Assembly: GCA_903929535.1 (NCBI GenBank)
Contig: CAIYVC010000075.1
Span: 1 to 34,553 of the forward strand
DNA: 34,553 bases
Source: an uncultured Caulobacteraceae bacterium
Lineage (GTDB): Bacteria > Pseudomonadota > Alphaproteobacteria > Caulobacterales > Caulobacteraceae
Direction of reading: 5' to 3'
The number at the start of each line of letters is the position of its first letter. The first letter of the stretch is position 1. A model generated the notes under the pieces. The model searched no databases and was not told where the DNA came from. It saw nothing but the letters and a program-made list of their open reading frames with translations. The translations under genes were made by a program, and so were the position numbers. This document shows positions 7,736 to 17,193 of the stretch, piece by piece.

Positions 7736-9313
7736 ATGGCTCCCCGCGTACTCATCGCTGACGAACTTTCCCCCGCCGCCGTCGCCATCTTCAAGGATCG
7801 CGGCATCCAGGTCGACGTGAAGACCGGCCTGTCGAAGGAAGAGCTGATCGAGATCATCGACCAGTACGACGGCCTCGCCGTCCGCTCCGCCACCAAGCCC
7901 AACAAGGACGTCATCGCCAAGGCGACCAAGCTGAAGGTGATCGGCCGCGCCGGCATCGGCGTCGACAACGTCGACATCCCCGCCGCCACCGCCGCCGGCA
8001 TCGTGGTCATGAACACCCCCTTCGGCAACTCGATCACCACCGCCGAGCACGCTATCGCCCTGATGTTCGCCCTGGCGCGCCAGATGCCCGCCGCCGACAT
8101 CTCCACACAGGCCGGCAAGTGGGAGAAGAACCGCTTCATGGGCGTGGAGCTCTACGCCAAGACCCTCGGCCTGATCGGCGCCGGCAACATCGGCTCCATC
8201 GTCGCGGACCGCGCCCAGGGCCTGAAGATGAAGGTCGTGGCCTACGATCCCTTCCTGTCGCCCGAACGCGCCGTGGAAATGGGCGTTGAGAAGGTCGAGC
8301 TGGACGAACTGCTGGCCCGCGCCGACTTCATCACCCTGCACACCCCGCTGACCGACAAGACCCGCAACATCCTGTCCAAGGAAAACCTGGCCAAGACCAA
8401 GAAGGGCGTGCTGATCGTCAACTGCGCCCGCGGCGGCCTGGTGGATGAGGAGGCCCTGCGCGAGGCCCTGGACTCCGGCCATGTCGGCGGCGCGGGCTTC
8501 GACGTGTTCGTGACCGAACCGGCCAAGGAAAACGTTCTGTTCGGCGCGCCCAACTTCGTCGCCACGCCCCACCTCGGCGCCGCGACCAACGAAGCCCAGG
8601 AAAACGTCGCCCTGCAGGTGGCCGAGCAGATGTCGGACTATCTGCTGACCGGCGCGGTGACCAACGCCCTGAACAGCCCCTCGGTCAGCGCCGAGGACGC
8701 GCCCAAGCTGCGCCCCTACGTCTCGCTGGCCGAAAAGCTCGGCGCCTTCGCCGGCCAGATGGTCGATGCGGGCCTGAAGTCGATCGAGATCGCCTACGAA
8801 GGCGACGTGGCCAAGCTCAACGTCAAGCCGCTCAGCGCCGCGGCCCTGGCCGGCGTGCTGCGCCCGATGCTGGCGGAGATCAACATGGTTTCGGCGCCTG
8901 CCGTGGCCAAGGAGCGGGGCATCGCCGTCACCGAGTCCCGTCTGGAAGACTCGCGCACCTACGACAGCCTGATCCGCATCACCGTGGTGTCGGATAGCGG
9001 CTCGCGCGCCTTCGCCGGTACGGTGGTGGGCGGCGTTCCGCGCGTGGTCGAGGTCAAGGGCATGGAACTGGACGCCGGCTTCATGCCGTCGATGCTCTAC
9101 GTCAACAACCTGGACAAGCCGGGCTTCATCGGCCGCCTGGGCTCGATGCTGGCCGACGCCAACATCAACATCGCCACCTTCAACCTCGGCCGCGTCGAAG
9201 CCGGGGAGGACGCCATCGCCCTGGTCGGCGTCGACCAGACGCCCTCGGCGGAGCTGATTGCCTCGGTCAAGGCGACCGCCGGGGTCAAGGAAGTGCGCGT
9301 CCTGGCGTTCTAA
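7736..9313 (+). CDS. serA: D-3-phosphoglycerate dehydrogenase
   Basis: First committed enzyme of serine synthesis, oxidising 3-phosphoglycerate with NAD. The 525-residue length marks the long type with an intervening (allosteric substrate-binding) domain and a C-terminal ACT domain. The NAD-binding motif is GLIGAGNIGS (near residue 146). The active-site segments are NCARGGLVDEEAL and PHLGAATNEAQENV. The ACT domain begins at about residue 450 (LYVNNLDKPGFIGRLGSMLAD), which suggests feedback by serine. The ATG follows AAGGAC at good spacing. It sits with serC as a serine-synthesis unit. Confidence 0.97.
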   Translation: MAPRVLIADELSPAAVAIFKDRGIQVDVKTGLSKEELIEIIDQYDGLAVRSATKPNKDVIAKATKLKVIGRAGIGVDNVDIPAATAAGIVVMNTPFGNSITTAEHAIALMFALARQMPAADISTQAGKWEKNRFMGVELYAKTLGLIGAGNIGSIVADRAQGLKMKVVAYDPFLSPERAVEMGVEKVELDELLARADFITLHTPLTDKTRNILSKENLAKTKKGVLIVNCARGGLVDEEALREALDSGHVGGAGFDVFVTEPAKENVLFGAPNFVATPHLGAATNEAQENVALQVAEQMSDYLLTGAVTNALNSPSVSAEDAPKLRPYVSLAEKLGAFAGQMVDAGLKSIEIAYEGDVAKLNVKPLSAAALAGVLRPMLAEINMVSAPAVAKERGIAVTESRLEDSRTYDSLIRITVVSDSGSRAFAGTVVGGVPRVVEVKGMELDAGFMPSMLYVNNLDKPGFIGRLGSMLADANINIATFNLGRVEAGEDAIALVGVDQTPSAELIASVKATAGVKEVRVLAF

Positions 9314-9348
9314 GGGACGCTTGACGCTAAGCCGTCCGGATGGTCTTA

Positions 9349-9378
9349 GGGGCTGACACGCGCATCGCTGTCGGCCCC
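9349..9378 (+). terminator. Hairpin between serA and purA
   Basis: GGGGCTGACA pairs with TGTCGGCCCC (ten base pairs including one T-G), with a ten-base loop. It lies 36 bases after the serA stop and about 100 bases before purA. No T-run follows, so it could be a Rho-assisted terminator, a 3'-end stabiliser or part of the purA leader. Confidence 0.35.
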
Positions 9379-9474
9379 GCCGCCGGTCCGTATGTCTCAA
9401 AACCTGTTACCCGTTCCCCGCCGAGACCTGTCGAAGGGCGGAAGGACGCCTTGGGCAGGTGAGGAACCGTATCC

Positions 9475-10767
<1,293 letters not shown>

Positions 10768-10844
10768 TTCAGCCGTAAGCGGAAATTTACCTGGGCGTGG
10801 CAGGCTCCTTCGGTCCGACACCGAAGTGACCCGAACCGTACGCC

Positions 10845-11621
10845 ATGAAATTCGCCCGCATCATCGTGATCGATCCCAACGGGCCCAACGCCAAGATGTT
10901 GGCGAACCTGCTGAAAGGGTTGAACCCTTCCTGCCAGGTCTATGGCTCGACGGGCGCCGAGCATGCTCTGGCCTTGGCGCGCGAACTCAACCCGGACCTG
11001 ATCTTCGTGGAGTCCACCGGGCCCGAAATAGACGGCATGAAGTTCGCCCGCGATCTGCGCCGCAGCGACTTCGCCTGCCGCGAGGCGGCGATGGTCATGG
11101 TTTCCGCCGACGCCACCGCAGGCATGATCCTGGGCGCCCGGGACGCCGGCATCCACGAATTCCTGCGCCGTCCCTACACCATGGGCGACCTGCAAAAGCG
11201 GATCGACGCGGTGTCGGGCAAGCCGCGCGACTGGATCGAGGCCATCCAGTACATCGGCCCCGATCGCCGCCGCTTCAATTCCGCCGACTACAGCGGCCCC
11301 AAGAAACGCCGCAACGACGGCTCGCCCAAGATGGCCAAGATCAACCAGGCCCTGAAAATCGTGCAGTCCGCCGTCGGCGCGGTGGAGACCGACCCGGTCC
11401 AGGCCCAGCGCGCGCTGACCACCCAGGCCCGCATCCTGGTCGAGGTGTCCAACGGCCAGGAGCAGTTCCGCAAACTCGGCGCCGTGGCCATGCATTTTCA
11501 GGCCTATCTGACCGGCACGGTGGTGCGCGAGAACGGCCTGTCCAGGGAGCAGGTCGAAACCTTCGCCGCCAACCTCGTGCTGGTGGCGCCCGCCGAAACC
11601 CGGCCCCAGGCGGCCGCCTAA
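10845..11621 (+). CDS. Degenerate receiver-domain (pseudo-response-regulator) protein
   Basis: A 258-residue protein. Residues 1-125 look like a CheY-type receiver (IIVIDPNGPNAKMLANLL; PDLIFVESTGPEIDG; MVMVSADA; IHEFLRRPY). The phosphorylation chemistry is altered: the acceptor position is Glu56 instead of Asp, the acidic pair near residue 10 is reduced to a single Asp10, and the invariant Lys is Arg109; Ser87 keeps the Ser/Thr position. The remaining ~130 residues are mostly helical and match no output domain I recognise, with no HTH or cyclase motif. It therefore probably acts as a phosphorylation-independent adaptor. It lies 77 bases after purA. Confidence 0.85.
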   Translation: MKFARIIVIDPNGPNAKMLANLLKGLNPSCQVYGSTGAEHALALARELNPDLIFVESTGPEIDGMKFARDLRRSDFACREAAMVMVSADATAGMILGARDAGIHEFLRRPYTMGDLQKRIDAVSGKPRDWIEAIQYIGPDRRRFNSADYSGPKKRRNDGSPKMAKINQALKIVQSAVGAVETDPVQAQRALTTQARILVEVSNGQEQFRKLGAVAMHFQAYLTGTVVRENGLSREQVETFAANLVLVAPAETRPQAAA

Positions 11622-11682
11622 GGCCCTTCCCCCCGCGGCGTTGTGGTCCATACTGGCCGCAACAAGGATATCGGGGGCGGAA

Positions 11683-12414
11683 ATGATCCAGGGCGGCAAG
11701 GTTTTCACGCGCTTCGGTCTCATGGCGCTTGCCGGGGCCCTTCAGGCCTGCGGGCCGGGCAAGCCCACCGCGCCCCAGCTGACCCCAGCCGAAGCCTGTT
11801 TGCAGACGGTCGATCCGGCCGCGGGGCTTGATGCCTGCAAGGCGGCCATAACGACGGACCAGAACAACCCCGCCTTCCGCCGCCGGGTGGGCCTCCTGCG
11901 CCTCAAGAGCCATGAACTGGCCGCCGCGCGTCAGGCCTATCAGGTCGCCATCAGCATGAGCTCCGCCTACGACGCCGAAGCCCAGTTCGGGCTTGGACTG
12001 ACGCTGGAAGCCATCGGCGAGCCCAAGGCCAACCTCAAGAAGCTGGAGGCGGTCCAGCACGATCCCACGGTCGTGGACAAGTTCCGCAAGTACGGCGTCT
12101 CCGACGTCGACCTGATGACCTTCGACACCGCGCCCGAGATCGTCGGAGGCCAGAGCCCCTCCGCCGACAAGTCGATGATCCCCAAGCAGCCGCTGCCCCA
12201 GGGTCTGACCGTGGATGTCCGGTGTCAGGCGGCGCTGGACGGCAAGCTGCACGACTGCATCGTCACCTCGCCGATCAAGCCGGATCAGGCGGCGTTCGGA
12301 GAGGCGGCCAAGGCCATCCTGGCGACCACGAAAGTCCGGCCCGCACGTAACAAGGGCGCGCCCGTGGCGGACGCGCCCATCGTCTTGACCTACGTTTTCT
12401 GGCCTCAGTCTTAG
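11683..12414 (+). CDS. Lipoprotein with TPR-like helices and a TonB-C-like domain
   Basis: A 243-residue protein. The N-terminus is a lipoprotein signal with the lipobox LQAC (Cys23). The centre (about residues 45-105) has TPR-like helical character (FRRRVGLLRLKSHELAAARQ). The C-terminal ~70 residues (VDVRCQAALDGKLHDCIVTS to LTYVFW) resemble the TonB C-terminal fold, and two cysteines there could pair. The ATG at 11683 is chosen over the frame's first codon because it follows a G-rich ribosome site and gives a proper signal peptide. It converges on rpoH. Function is unknown; an envelope role is inferred. Confidence 0.7.
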   Translation: MIQGGKVFTRFGLMALAGALQACGPGKPTAPQLTPAEACLQTVDPAAGLDACKAAITTDQNNPAFRRRVGLLRLKSHELAAARQAYQVAISMSSAYDAEAQFGLGLTLEAIGEPKANLKKLEAVQHDPTVVDKFRKYGVSDVDLMTFDTAPEIVGGQSPSADKSMIPKQPLPQGLTVDVRCQAALDGKLHDCIVTSPIKPDQAAFGEAAKAILATTKVRPARNKGAPVADAPIVLTYVFWPQS

Positions 12415-12449
12415 CGCGCTACCGCTTCGCTGCTTGAGCGCGGGGAGCG

Positions 12450-13340
12450 CTAGGCGTCCAGCAGATGCCGTTCGCCCGCCGCTGCCCGCATCGCCTTCTG
12501 CAGCTTCTCGAACGCCCGCACCTCGATCTGGCGCACCCGTTCGCGGCTGACGCCGTATTCCGAGGCCAGTTGCTCCAGCGTGGTCGGGTCGTCCTTCAGC
12601 CGGCGCTCGGTCAGAATGTGCCGTTCGCGGTCCGAAAGCTCCTGCATGGCTTCCTGAAGCAGCGACATGCGGATGCCGCTCTCTTCGGAATTCGCCAGAG
12701 CGGTTTCCTGGCTGACCTGAGTGTCGTCCTGCAGCCAGTCCTGCCACTCGCTCTCGGAGTCCGAGCGCAGCGGCGCGTTCAGCGAGGAATCCGGGCCTGA
12801 CAGGCGCCGGTTCATCGAGATGACTTCCTCGTTCAGCACGCCCAGCTTGGTGGCGATCTGCTGCACGTGATCGGGATGCAGGTCGCCTTCTTCCAGGGCG
12901 CTGATCTCGCTCTTGGCCTTGCGCAGGTTGAAGAACAGCTTCTTCTGCGCCGCCGTCGTGCCAATCTTCACCAGCGACCAGGACCGCAGGATGTATTCCT
13001 GGATCGAGGCGCGGATCCACCACATGGCGTAGGTCGCCAGGCGGAAGCCCTTGTCGGGCTCGAACTTCTTGACCGCCTGCATCAGGCCCACGTTGCCTTC
13101 GGAGATCACTTCCCCAATCGGCAGGCCGTAGCCGCGATAGCCCATGGCGATCTTGGCCACCAGACGCAGGTGCGAGGTGACCATCTGATGGGCGGCGTCG
13201 GTGTCCTGGTGTTCCTTCCAGCGCTGGGCCAGCATGAACTCCTGGTCCTTAGCCAGCATCGGGAATTTGCGAATCTCGGTCAGGTACCGGGACAGGCCGC
13301 CATCCGGCGACATAACTGAAAGTGTGTTGGCTGCAGCCAT
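12450..13340 (-). CDS. rpoH: RNA polymerase heat-shock sigma factor (sigma-32)
   Basis: Alternative sigma factor that directs heat-shock transcription. Region 2 (HLRLVAKIAMGYRGYGLPIG, then GFRLATYAMWWIRASIQEYIL) is followed by the RpoH box QKKLFFNLRK (residues 132-141), which separates RpoH from RpoD. Region 4 carries the -35 binding helix (TLEQLASEYGVSRERVRQIE). Length is 296 residues. AAGGGG precedes the ATG. It lies 205 bases downstream of rluD on the same strand and has its own candidate promoter. FtsH, whose gene is at the window start, is the protease known to degrade RpoH in model bacteria. Confidence 0.97.
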   Translation of the reverse strand: MAAANTLSVMSPDGGLSRYLTEIRKFPMLAKDQEFMLAQRWKEHQDTDAAHQMVTSHLRLVAKIAMGYRGYGLPIGEVISEGNVGLMQAVKKFEPDKGFRLATYAMWWIRASIQEYILRSWSLVKIGTTAAQKKLFFNLRKAKSEISALEEGDLHPDHVQQIATKLGVLNEEVISMNRRLSGPDSSLNAPLRSDSESEWQDWLQDDTQVSQETALANSEESGIRMSLLQEAMQELSDRERHILTERRLKDDPTTLEQLASEYGVSRERVRQIEVRAFEKLQKAMRAAAGERHLLDA

Positions 13341-13407
13341 GATGACCGGTCCCCTTGTGTCGGACGGTCCTGGCGCACCCCGCGCTAACCGCCCCCGACA
13401 ACTGAGC

Positions 13408-13438
13408 TAGATAGGTATCGGTTGCAGTTATTTAAGGG
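13408..13438 (-). promoter_or_regulatory. Candidate sigma-32-type promoter of rpoH
   Basis: On the minus strand, CCCTTAAA (13431-13438) and CCTATCTA (13408-13415) are separated by 15 bases. This resembles the heat-shock consensus (CTTGAA, then CCCATNT) with one or two changes in each box. The predicted start near 13401 gives a leader of about 60 bases. It implies that RpoH activates its own gene, as described in Caulobacter. Read by eye only. Confidence 0.5.
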
Positions 13439-13545
13439 CGCAAGACCCCGAAAAACTGAGCCGCGCGACACTTCTGTACCGACTGGTTTGAAATCCAAGG
13501 GGAATTCAGCCCAATCTGGGTCAGAAAATATTTTCGCACAGGCGG

Positions 13546-14571
13546 CTAGAGCCGTTCCAGCAGGGCTTCCAGGGCCTGCATGTCCCCCGGAAGAGGCGTC
13601 TGGAAGCGCATCGCCTCACCGGTCACAGGGTGGATGAAGCCCAGCACCGAGGCGTGCAGGGCCTGGCGGTGCAACCCCGCCGCCGCCATCGCCTCGCGGA
13701 TCACCAGCGCCGGGACGCCGGAGCCATAGATGGGGTCGCCCAGACACGGAGAGCTCTTGGACGCCAGATGCACGCGGATCTGGTGTGTGCGCCCGGTCTC
13801 CAGCTGGCAGGCGATGCGCGAAGCCATCGGCCTTTCCTGGGGCCCGAAGGTCTTCTGCACCCGGTATTTGGTGATCGCCTCACGTCCGCCCGAGCGCAGC
13901 ACCGCCATCTTCTTGCGGTCGTGCTTGGAGCGGCCGATCTGGGTGTGGATCACGCCCGACGGCGCGCTGGGCGTCCCCCGCGTCAGGGCGATGTACGTCC
14001 GCTCGATGTCGTGGGCGGCGAACAGGGCGCTCAGCCCCGCGTGGGCCGCATCGCTCTTGGCCGCGACCATGACGCCGGAGGTATCCTTGTCCAGCCGATG
14101 CACGATCCCCGGCCGCGCCACCCCGCCGATGCCCGACAGCGATCCCGCGCAATGGTGTAGCAGGGCGTTGACCAGGGTCTCGTCGGGGATGCCGTTGCCC
14201 GGATGCACGGCCATGCCCGCCGCCTTGTTCAGCACGATCAGGTCGGCGTCCTCAAAGAGGATATCGAGCGGGATATCCTGAGCCTCGGGCTCGGCGTCGG
14301 TCGGGGCGGGGACGCGCAGATGATATTGACCGGCTTTCGCCTTGGCCGAGGGGTTGGACATCACCTGACCGTCCAGCGTCAGGGCGCCTTCCGCCATCAG
14401 CGCCTGCAACCGCCCGCGCGACAGGTCCGGCAGATGGCTCGACAGCACCTTGTCCAGCCGCTCGCCGGCGTCCTGGGGCAGCAGGGATATCTCGACCGTA
14501 TGGCCCCCATCTTCAACAGACGGGTCTTCCTGCTCGATGTCTTCCACGTCGTCGCTCTCGGCGCCGCTCAC
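13546..14571 (-). CDS. rluD: Ribosomal large-subunit pseudouridine synthase D
   Basis: Isomerises specific uridines in 23S rRNA (helix 69 in the RluD group). An S4 RNA-binding domain (about residues 30-85: [21 protein letters not shown]) precedes the RluA-type catalytic domain. The catalytic Asp is in [15 protein letters not shown], and the later signature is [12 protein letters not shown]. The acidic N-terminal ~25 residues look disordered. The start codon is GTG, overlapping the hisI stop as GTGA, so translation is coupled to hisI. Length is 341 residues. RluC is a possible alternative, but the sequence and position beside rpoH favour RluD. Confidence 0.92.
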   Translation of the reverse strand: MSGAESDDVEDIEQEDPSVEDGGHTVEISLLPQDAGERLDKVLSSHLPDLSRGRLQALMAEGALTLDGQVMSNPSAKAKAGQYHLRVPAPTDAEPEAQDIPLDILFEDADLIVLNKAAGMAVHPGNGIPDETLVNALLHHCAGSLSGIGGVARPGIVHRLDKDTSGVMVAAKSDAAHAGLSALFAAHDIERTYIALTRGTPSAPSGVIHTQIGRSKHDRKKMAVLRSGGREAITKYRVQKTFGPQERPMASRIACQLETGRTHQIRVHLASKSSPCLGDPIYGSGVPALVIREAMAAAGLHRQALHASVLGFIHPVTGEAMRFQTPLPGDMQALEALLERL

Positions 14572-14966
14572 GACCGTTCGACCAGCCGGCCGTCCTGATA
14601 GACACGGTAGAAGCAGGAGCGCGCGCCCGTGTGGCAGGCGCCGCCGTCGCCCTGGGGCGACACCTTGATCCAGATCGCGTCCTGATCGCAGTCGATGCTC
14701 AGTTCGTGCACGATCTGGATCTGGCCGGAGGTCTCACCCTTCTTCCACAGCGCATTGCGTGACCGGCTGAAGTAGTGGGCCTCGCCCGTCTCCAGCGTCA
14801 GCTTCAGCGCCTCGGCGTTCATCCACGCCAGCATCAGCACCTCGCCGGTGTCGGCGTGGGTCGCCACGCAGGCCACAAGCCCGTTGGCGTCGAAGCGCGG
14901 GGTGATCGCCGGGCCATGCTCGAGCGCGGCCTTGTCGCCGGGAGGAGGGAAGGGGGATGTGGTCAT
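14568..14966 (-). CDS. hisI: Phosphoribosyl-AMP cyclohydrolase
   Basis: Third step of histidine synthesis: opens the adenine ring of phosphoribosyl-AMP using bound zinc and magnesium. The core [37 protein letters not shown], the Mg site CDQDAIW and the zinc site [14 protein letters not shown] are intact. The gene encodes only the cyclohydrolase, with no fused HisE. The ATG at 14966 is chosen because the family starts shortly before this core. It sits apart from other his genes and overlaps rluD by four bases (GTGA). Confidence 0.95.
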   Translation of the reverse strand: MTTSPFPPPGDKAALEHGPAITPRFDANGLVACVATHADTGEVLMLAWMNAEALKLTLETGEAHYFSRSRNALWKKGETSGQIQIVHELSIDCDQDAIWIKVSPQGDGGACHTGARSCFYRVYQDGRLVERS

Positions 14967-15061
14967 GAGGCTATAGGTAGACCGGATGGGCGGGACTTGC
15001 TCGAATTTCCTCAAAGGTTCAGGCAAAACGAACCGCCGATGATCTGGAGCGTTTGCAGGTC

Positions 15062-15439
15062 ATGAAAGCTTCCGCCCTCGTTCTGTTCGCCGTCCTGACC
15101 GCAGCGCCGATCGTCAGTCGCGCCGCCGACGCGCCGCCCGCCAATGTCAAAGCCGCGTTCCGTAATACCTTCCTGACCATCGATTCCGACGGACGGACAC
15201 GAAAAATCTGGCTGGAGCCCGACGGCTCCTGGACGGGCAAGAGCCGACGCGGGCTGGACCTGGCCGGAAAGTGGAAAATGAATGGCGAGAAGCTGTGCTT
15301 GAGCCAGTCAAAGCCCGCCCTGCCTATCGACCTGTGTCAGACGCTCCCCAACGATCTCAAACTGGGCGGCCCTGCGGTGAGCGATTCTTCGAACAAGACC
15401 GGCCAGCTCAAGCTCGTCAAAGGCCGCGACGCCAACTAG
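15062..15439 (+). CDS. Secreted hypothetical protein
   Basis: A 125-residue protein with a signal peptide (MKASALVLFAVLTAAPIVSRAADA, cleavage near ADA). The mature part is a small predicted beta-rich domain (TIDSDGRTRKIWLEPDGSW, LAGKWKMNGEKLCLSQ) with two cysteines (LCLSQ, DLCQT) that could pair. No known family is recognised. It diverges from hisI with about 95 bases between them. A GGAG lies 12 bases before the chosen ATG; a TTG at 15053 is closer to it but would extend the signal peptide oddly. Confidence 0.65.
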   Translation: MKASALVLFAVLTAAPIVSRAADAPPANVKAAFRNTFLTIDSDGRTRKIWLEPDGSWTGKSRRGLDLAGKWKMNGEKLCLSQSKPALPIDLCQTLPNDLKLGGPAVSDSSNKTGQLKLVKGRDAN

Positions 15440-15445
15440 GGCGTC

Positions 15446-15463
15446 GACAGCGGCTTGGCTGTC
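15446..15463. terminator. Hairpin between convergent genes
   Basis: GACAGC and GCTGTC form a 6-bp stem around GGCTTG in the 31-base gap between two converging genes. It is short and lacks a clean T-run in either direction, so terminator function is only suggested by position. Confidence 0.3.
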
Positions 15464-15470
15464 CTCTGGT

Positions 15471-15947
15471 CTAGCCCGCCTTCGCGGGACGCCGGCGGCG
15501 CGGAACGCGGACCGTCGCTTCGCCGTCCATGATCATGTCCTCGCCCACGAAGCCTTCGCACGTCAGGACGACCCGCGCCGCCGCCTCATCGATCGTCGCG
15601 ACGGTCACGCGCGCCAGGACGACATCGCCGATGCGGACCGGTTTGTGGAAATTCAGCGTCTGGCTCAGGTAGATCGCGCCCGCGCCGGGCAGGATCGTGC
15701 CGACCACTGCCGAGCCGAACGACGCCGACAGCAGCCCGTGCGCGATCCGCCCGCGATAGGCGGTCTTGGAGGCGAACGCCTCGTCCATATGCACGGGATT
15801 GAAGTCGTCCGAGGCTTCGGCGAAGGCTCCGATGCGCTGCTCGGTGACGGTGACTCGCTTCTCGGCGGTCATGCCGACAGCCAGCTCCTCCAGGATGTAC
15901 CCGCCCGACGGATGGGGCTCGATCATGTGGAGGGGGGATGTGCTCAT
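15471..15947 (-). CDS. MaoC-like (R)-specific enoyl-CoA hydratase family protein
   Basis: A 158-residue hot-dog-fold protein. The hydratase-2 signature DDFNPVHMDEAFASKTAYRGRIAHGLL holds the catalytic Asp and His, and LSQTLNFHKPVRIGD is the typical later strand. Such enzymes hydrate trans-2-enoyl-CoA to (R)-3-hydroxyacyl-CoA (PhaJ-like, feeding PHA or fatty-acid metabolism); the substrate here is not decided. The start could be ATG 15947 or ATG 15926 (MIEPHPSG). It is preceded by the strong terminator of the glycine-zipper gene, so it has its own promoter. Confidence 0.9.
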   Translation of the reverse strand: MSTSPLHMIEPHPSGGYILEELAVGMTAEKRVTVTEQRIGAFAEASDDFNPVHMDEAFASKTAYRGRIAHGLLSASFGSAVVGTILPGAGAIYLSQTLNFHKPVRIGDVVLARVTVATIDEAAARVVLTCEGFVGEDMIMDGEATVRVPRRRRPAKAG

Positions 15948-16008
15948 GCCCCTAGTTAGCCCGGCCGGGCCCAATCACAAACCCGTCGCCACAAACCCGG
16001 CAAGCGAA

Positions 16009-16038
16009 AGGAGGCCCGGACGAGTGTCCGGACCTCCT
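16009..16038 (-). terminator. Rho-independent-like terminator of the glycine-zipper gene
   Basis: AGGAGG-C-CCGGAC, loop GAGT, GTCCGG-A-CCTCCT: a 12-bp stem with a single internal mismatch. On the minus strand it is followed by TTTCGCTTG. It lies 40 bases past the stop of the minus-strand glycine-zipper gene, where a terminator is expected. Confidence 0.8.
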
Positions 16039-16078
16039 CTGTTTCGTCTTTGGATGACCGCCGAAGCGGCCGCTCCAA

Positions 16079-16531
16079 CTAGTTGTGGGCGGAAGCCGCC
16101 CCGGCGACAGCGCCCGTGCCGCCGCCGATGGCCGCGCCGGCCGCCGCGCCCGGGGCGCAGCCGATCGGAAGCGTCACGAGACAGCCGATGGCCGCGCCGA
16201 TACCGGCGCCCGTCGCGCCGCCCGACACCGCGCGCGCGGCCGGATCGGCATGCCACTCGCCGCGCATATAGTAGCCGCGGTCATTGGCCGGGTCGTCGCG
16301 CCAGTGGATGCGCTCGTCGGTGCGGTGGGTCTCGTACCAATCGCCATTGTAATAGGTGATCGGCGCGGCGGCCCCGTAGGCGTAGCGGTTGTGCACGCGC
16401 CAGCAATCGCCGTCGGCGTTACAGGCGACGTAGGTCGATCCCTGGGCGCTGGCGACCGTCGGCACAGTCGAGCTTGCGGCCATGATGGCCAGGAACGAAC
16501 TCAGTCCCAATGCAGTCTTGATGATCTTCAT
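16079..16531 (-). CDS. Secreted glycine-zipper protein
   Basis: A 150-residue exported protein. The signal peptide spans residues 1-30 (MKIIKTALGLSSFLAIMAA to VASA). The next part is polar and aromatic (YYNGDWYETHRTDERIHWRDD), and the C-terminal ~45 residues form a glycine zipper (GGATGAGIGAAIG, then GAAAGAAIGGGTGAVAGAA), a membrane-associating motif found in envelope proteins. Four cysteines could form disulfides. The ATG at 16531 is chosen because it starts the signal peptide and AAGAGG precedes it. Function is unknown; envelope localisation is inferred. Confidence 0.85.
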   Translation of the reverse strand: MKIIKTALGLSSFLAIMAASSTVPTVASAQGSTYVACNADGDCWRVHNRYAYGAAAPITYYNGDWYETHRTDERIHWRDDPANDRGYYMRGEWHADPAARAVSGGATGAGIGAAIGCLVTLPIGCAPGAAAGAAIGGGTGAVAGAASAHN

Positions 16532-16642
16532 GGCGTGACCTCTTTTGCGATGGGCAGCAGGCGCGCCAGCCATCCGATCTGCAACAAACGAGGGCCAAGG
16601 ACCTTGGTTCCAACAAGACATGGCGGGAGCCCGACTTACCCA

Positions 16643-16678
16643 CCGCTCATCCCGGCGACGGCCGGGACCCAGATCATA
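16643..16678 (+). repeat. Palindromic repeat, copy A (36 bp)
   Basis: A 36-base unit: a head CCGCTCAT, a hairpin core CCCGGCGACGGCCGGG and a tail ACCCAGATCATA. It differs from copies B and C only in two bases of the loop (CG for AT), and lies in the same orientation as copy B. It is about 100 bases before the orphan gene at 16777. Confidence 0.9.
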
Positions 16679-16776
16679 TGGCGCGGAGGTCTACTTTCGA
16701 CCCATCTCGGACGCTGGGAAGGGCTGCTTTCCGGAAGCGAGCCACTCAACTACCTTTGACGCGGCGGGAGATGCCG

Positions 16777-17145
16777 ATGTTCGGGTTGTTCAAAAAGAAA
16801 GCTGGGGCGTCGGGCCTTCAACCCGAGAGCAAGTGGTTGCTGTCCATCAACGGCCAGATGATTACCGTGACCGACGCTAAAGGGCAGGTCTCTTCAATCA
16901 GCGACGCTGACCTCACAGGCATTGCCATAGAGACAAATGACAGTGGGCCGTGGGGCATCGATTTTTGGTGGCTGCTATTTGGTCCGGAGGACAAGTTGGC
17001 CTGCGCCTTTCCCCAAGGCGCTACCGGCGAGTCCGAGATATTTGGATATCTAAAGGGGTTGTCAGATGTCGATTACGACCACATGAAAAAGGCCATGAGC
17101 TCGACGCAGAATGCTGTGTTCGCGGTTTGGCGGAAACCTGCTTAG
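16777..17145 (+). CDS. Orphan hypothetical protein in AT-richer DNA
   Basis: A 122-residue protein beginning MFGLFKKK, with GGGAG six bases upstream of the ATG at 16777 (16771 is an alternative). It looks like a small soluble alpha/beta domain: WLLSINGQMITVTDAKGQ, DLTGIAIETNDSGPWG, DFWWLLFGPEDKLACAFPQG, AVFAVWRK. There is no signal peptide or membrane segment, and no known motif. Base composition is visibly less GC-rich than the core genes. It may belong to a conserved hypothetical family, but I cannot name one. The setting (repeat copy A before it, a gene remnant after it) suggests an accessory gene. Confidence 0.75.
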   Translation: MFGLFKKKAGASGLQPESKWLLSINGQMITVTDAKGQVSSISDADLTGIAIETNDSGPWGIDFWWLLFGPEDKLACAFPQGATGESEIFGYLKGLSDVDYDHMKKAMSSTQNAVFAVWRKPA

Positions 17146-17193
17146 ACCGCTCCCCACCCATAGTCGACACCACGCCTGCTCGTGATGGTCCCT

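Noticed and set aside
7679-9400. A 573-codon minus-strand open frame across serA
   Set aside because: It is antisense to a full-length, motif-complete serA. Long antisense frames are expected in GC-rich DNA, and its peptide is low-complexity and rich in Gly, His, Asp and Val.
12412-12452. Inverted TAGCGC/GCGCTA between the lipoprotein gene and rpoH as a terminator
   Set aside because: Only six base pairs around a long, partly self-pairing loop and no T-run; too weak to call although the position between convergent genes is suitable.
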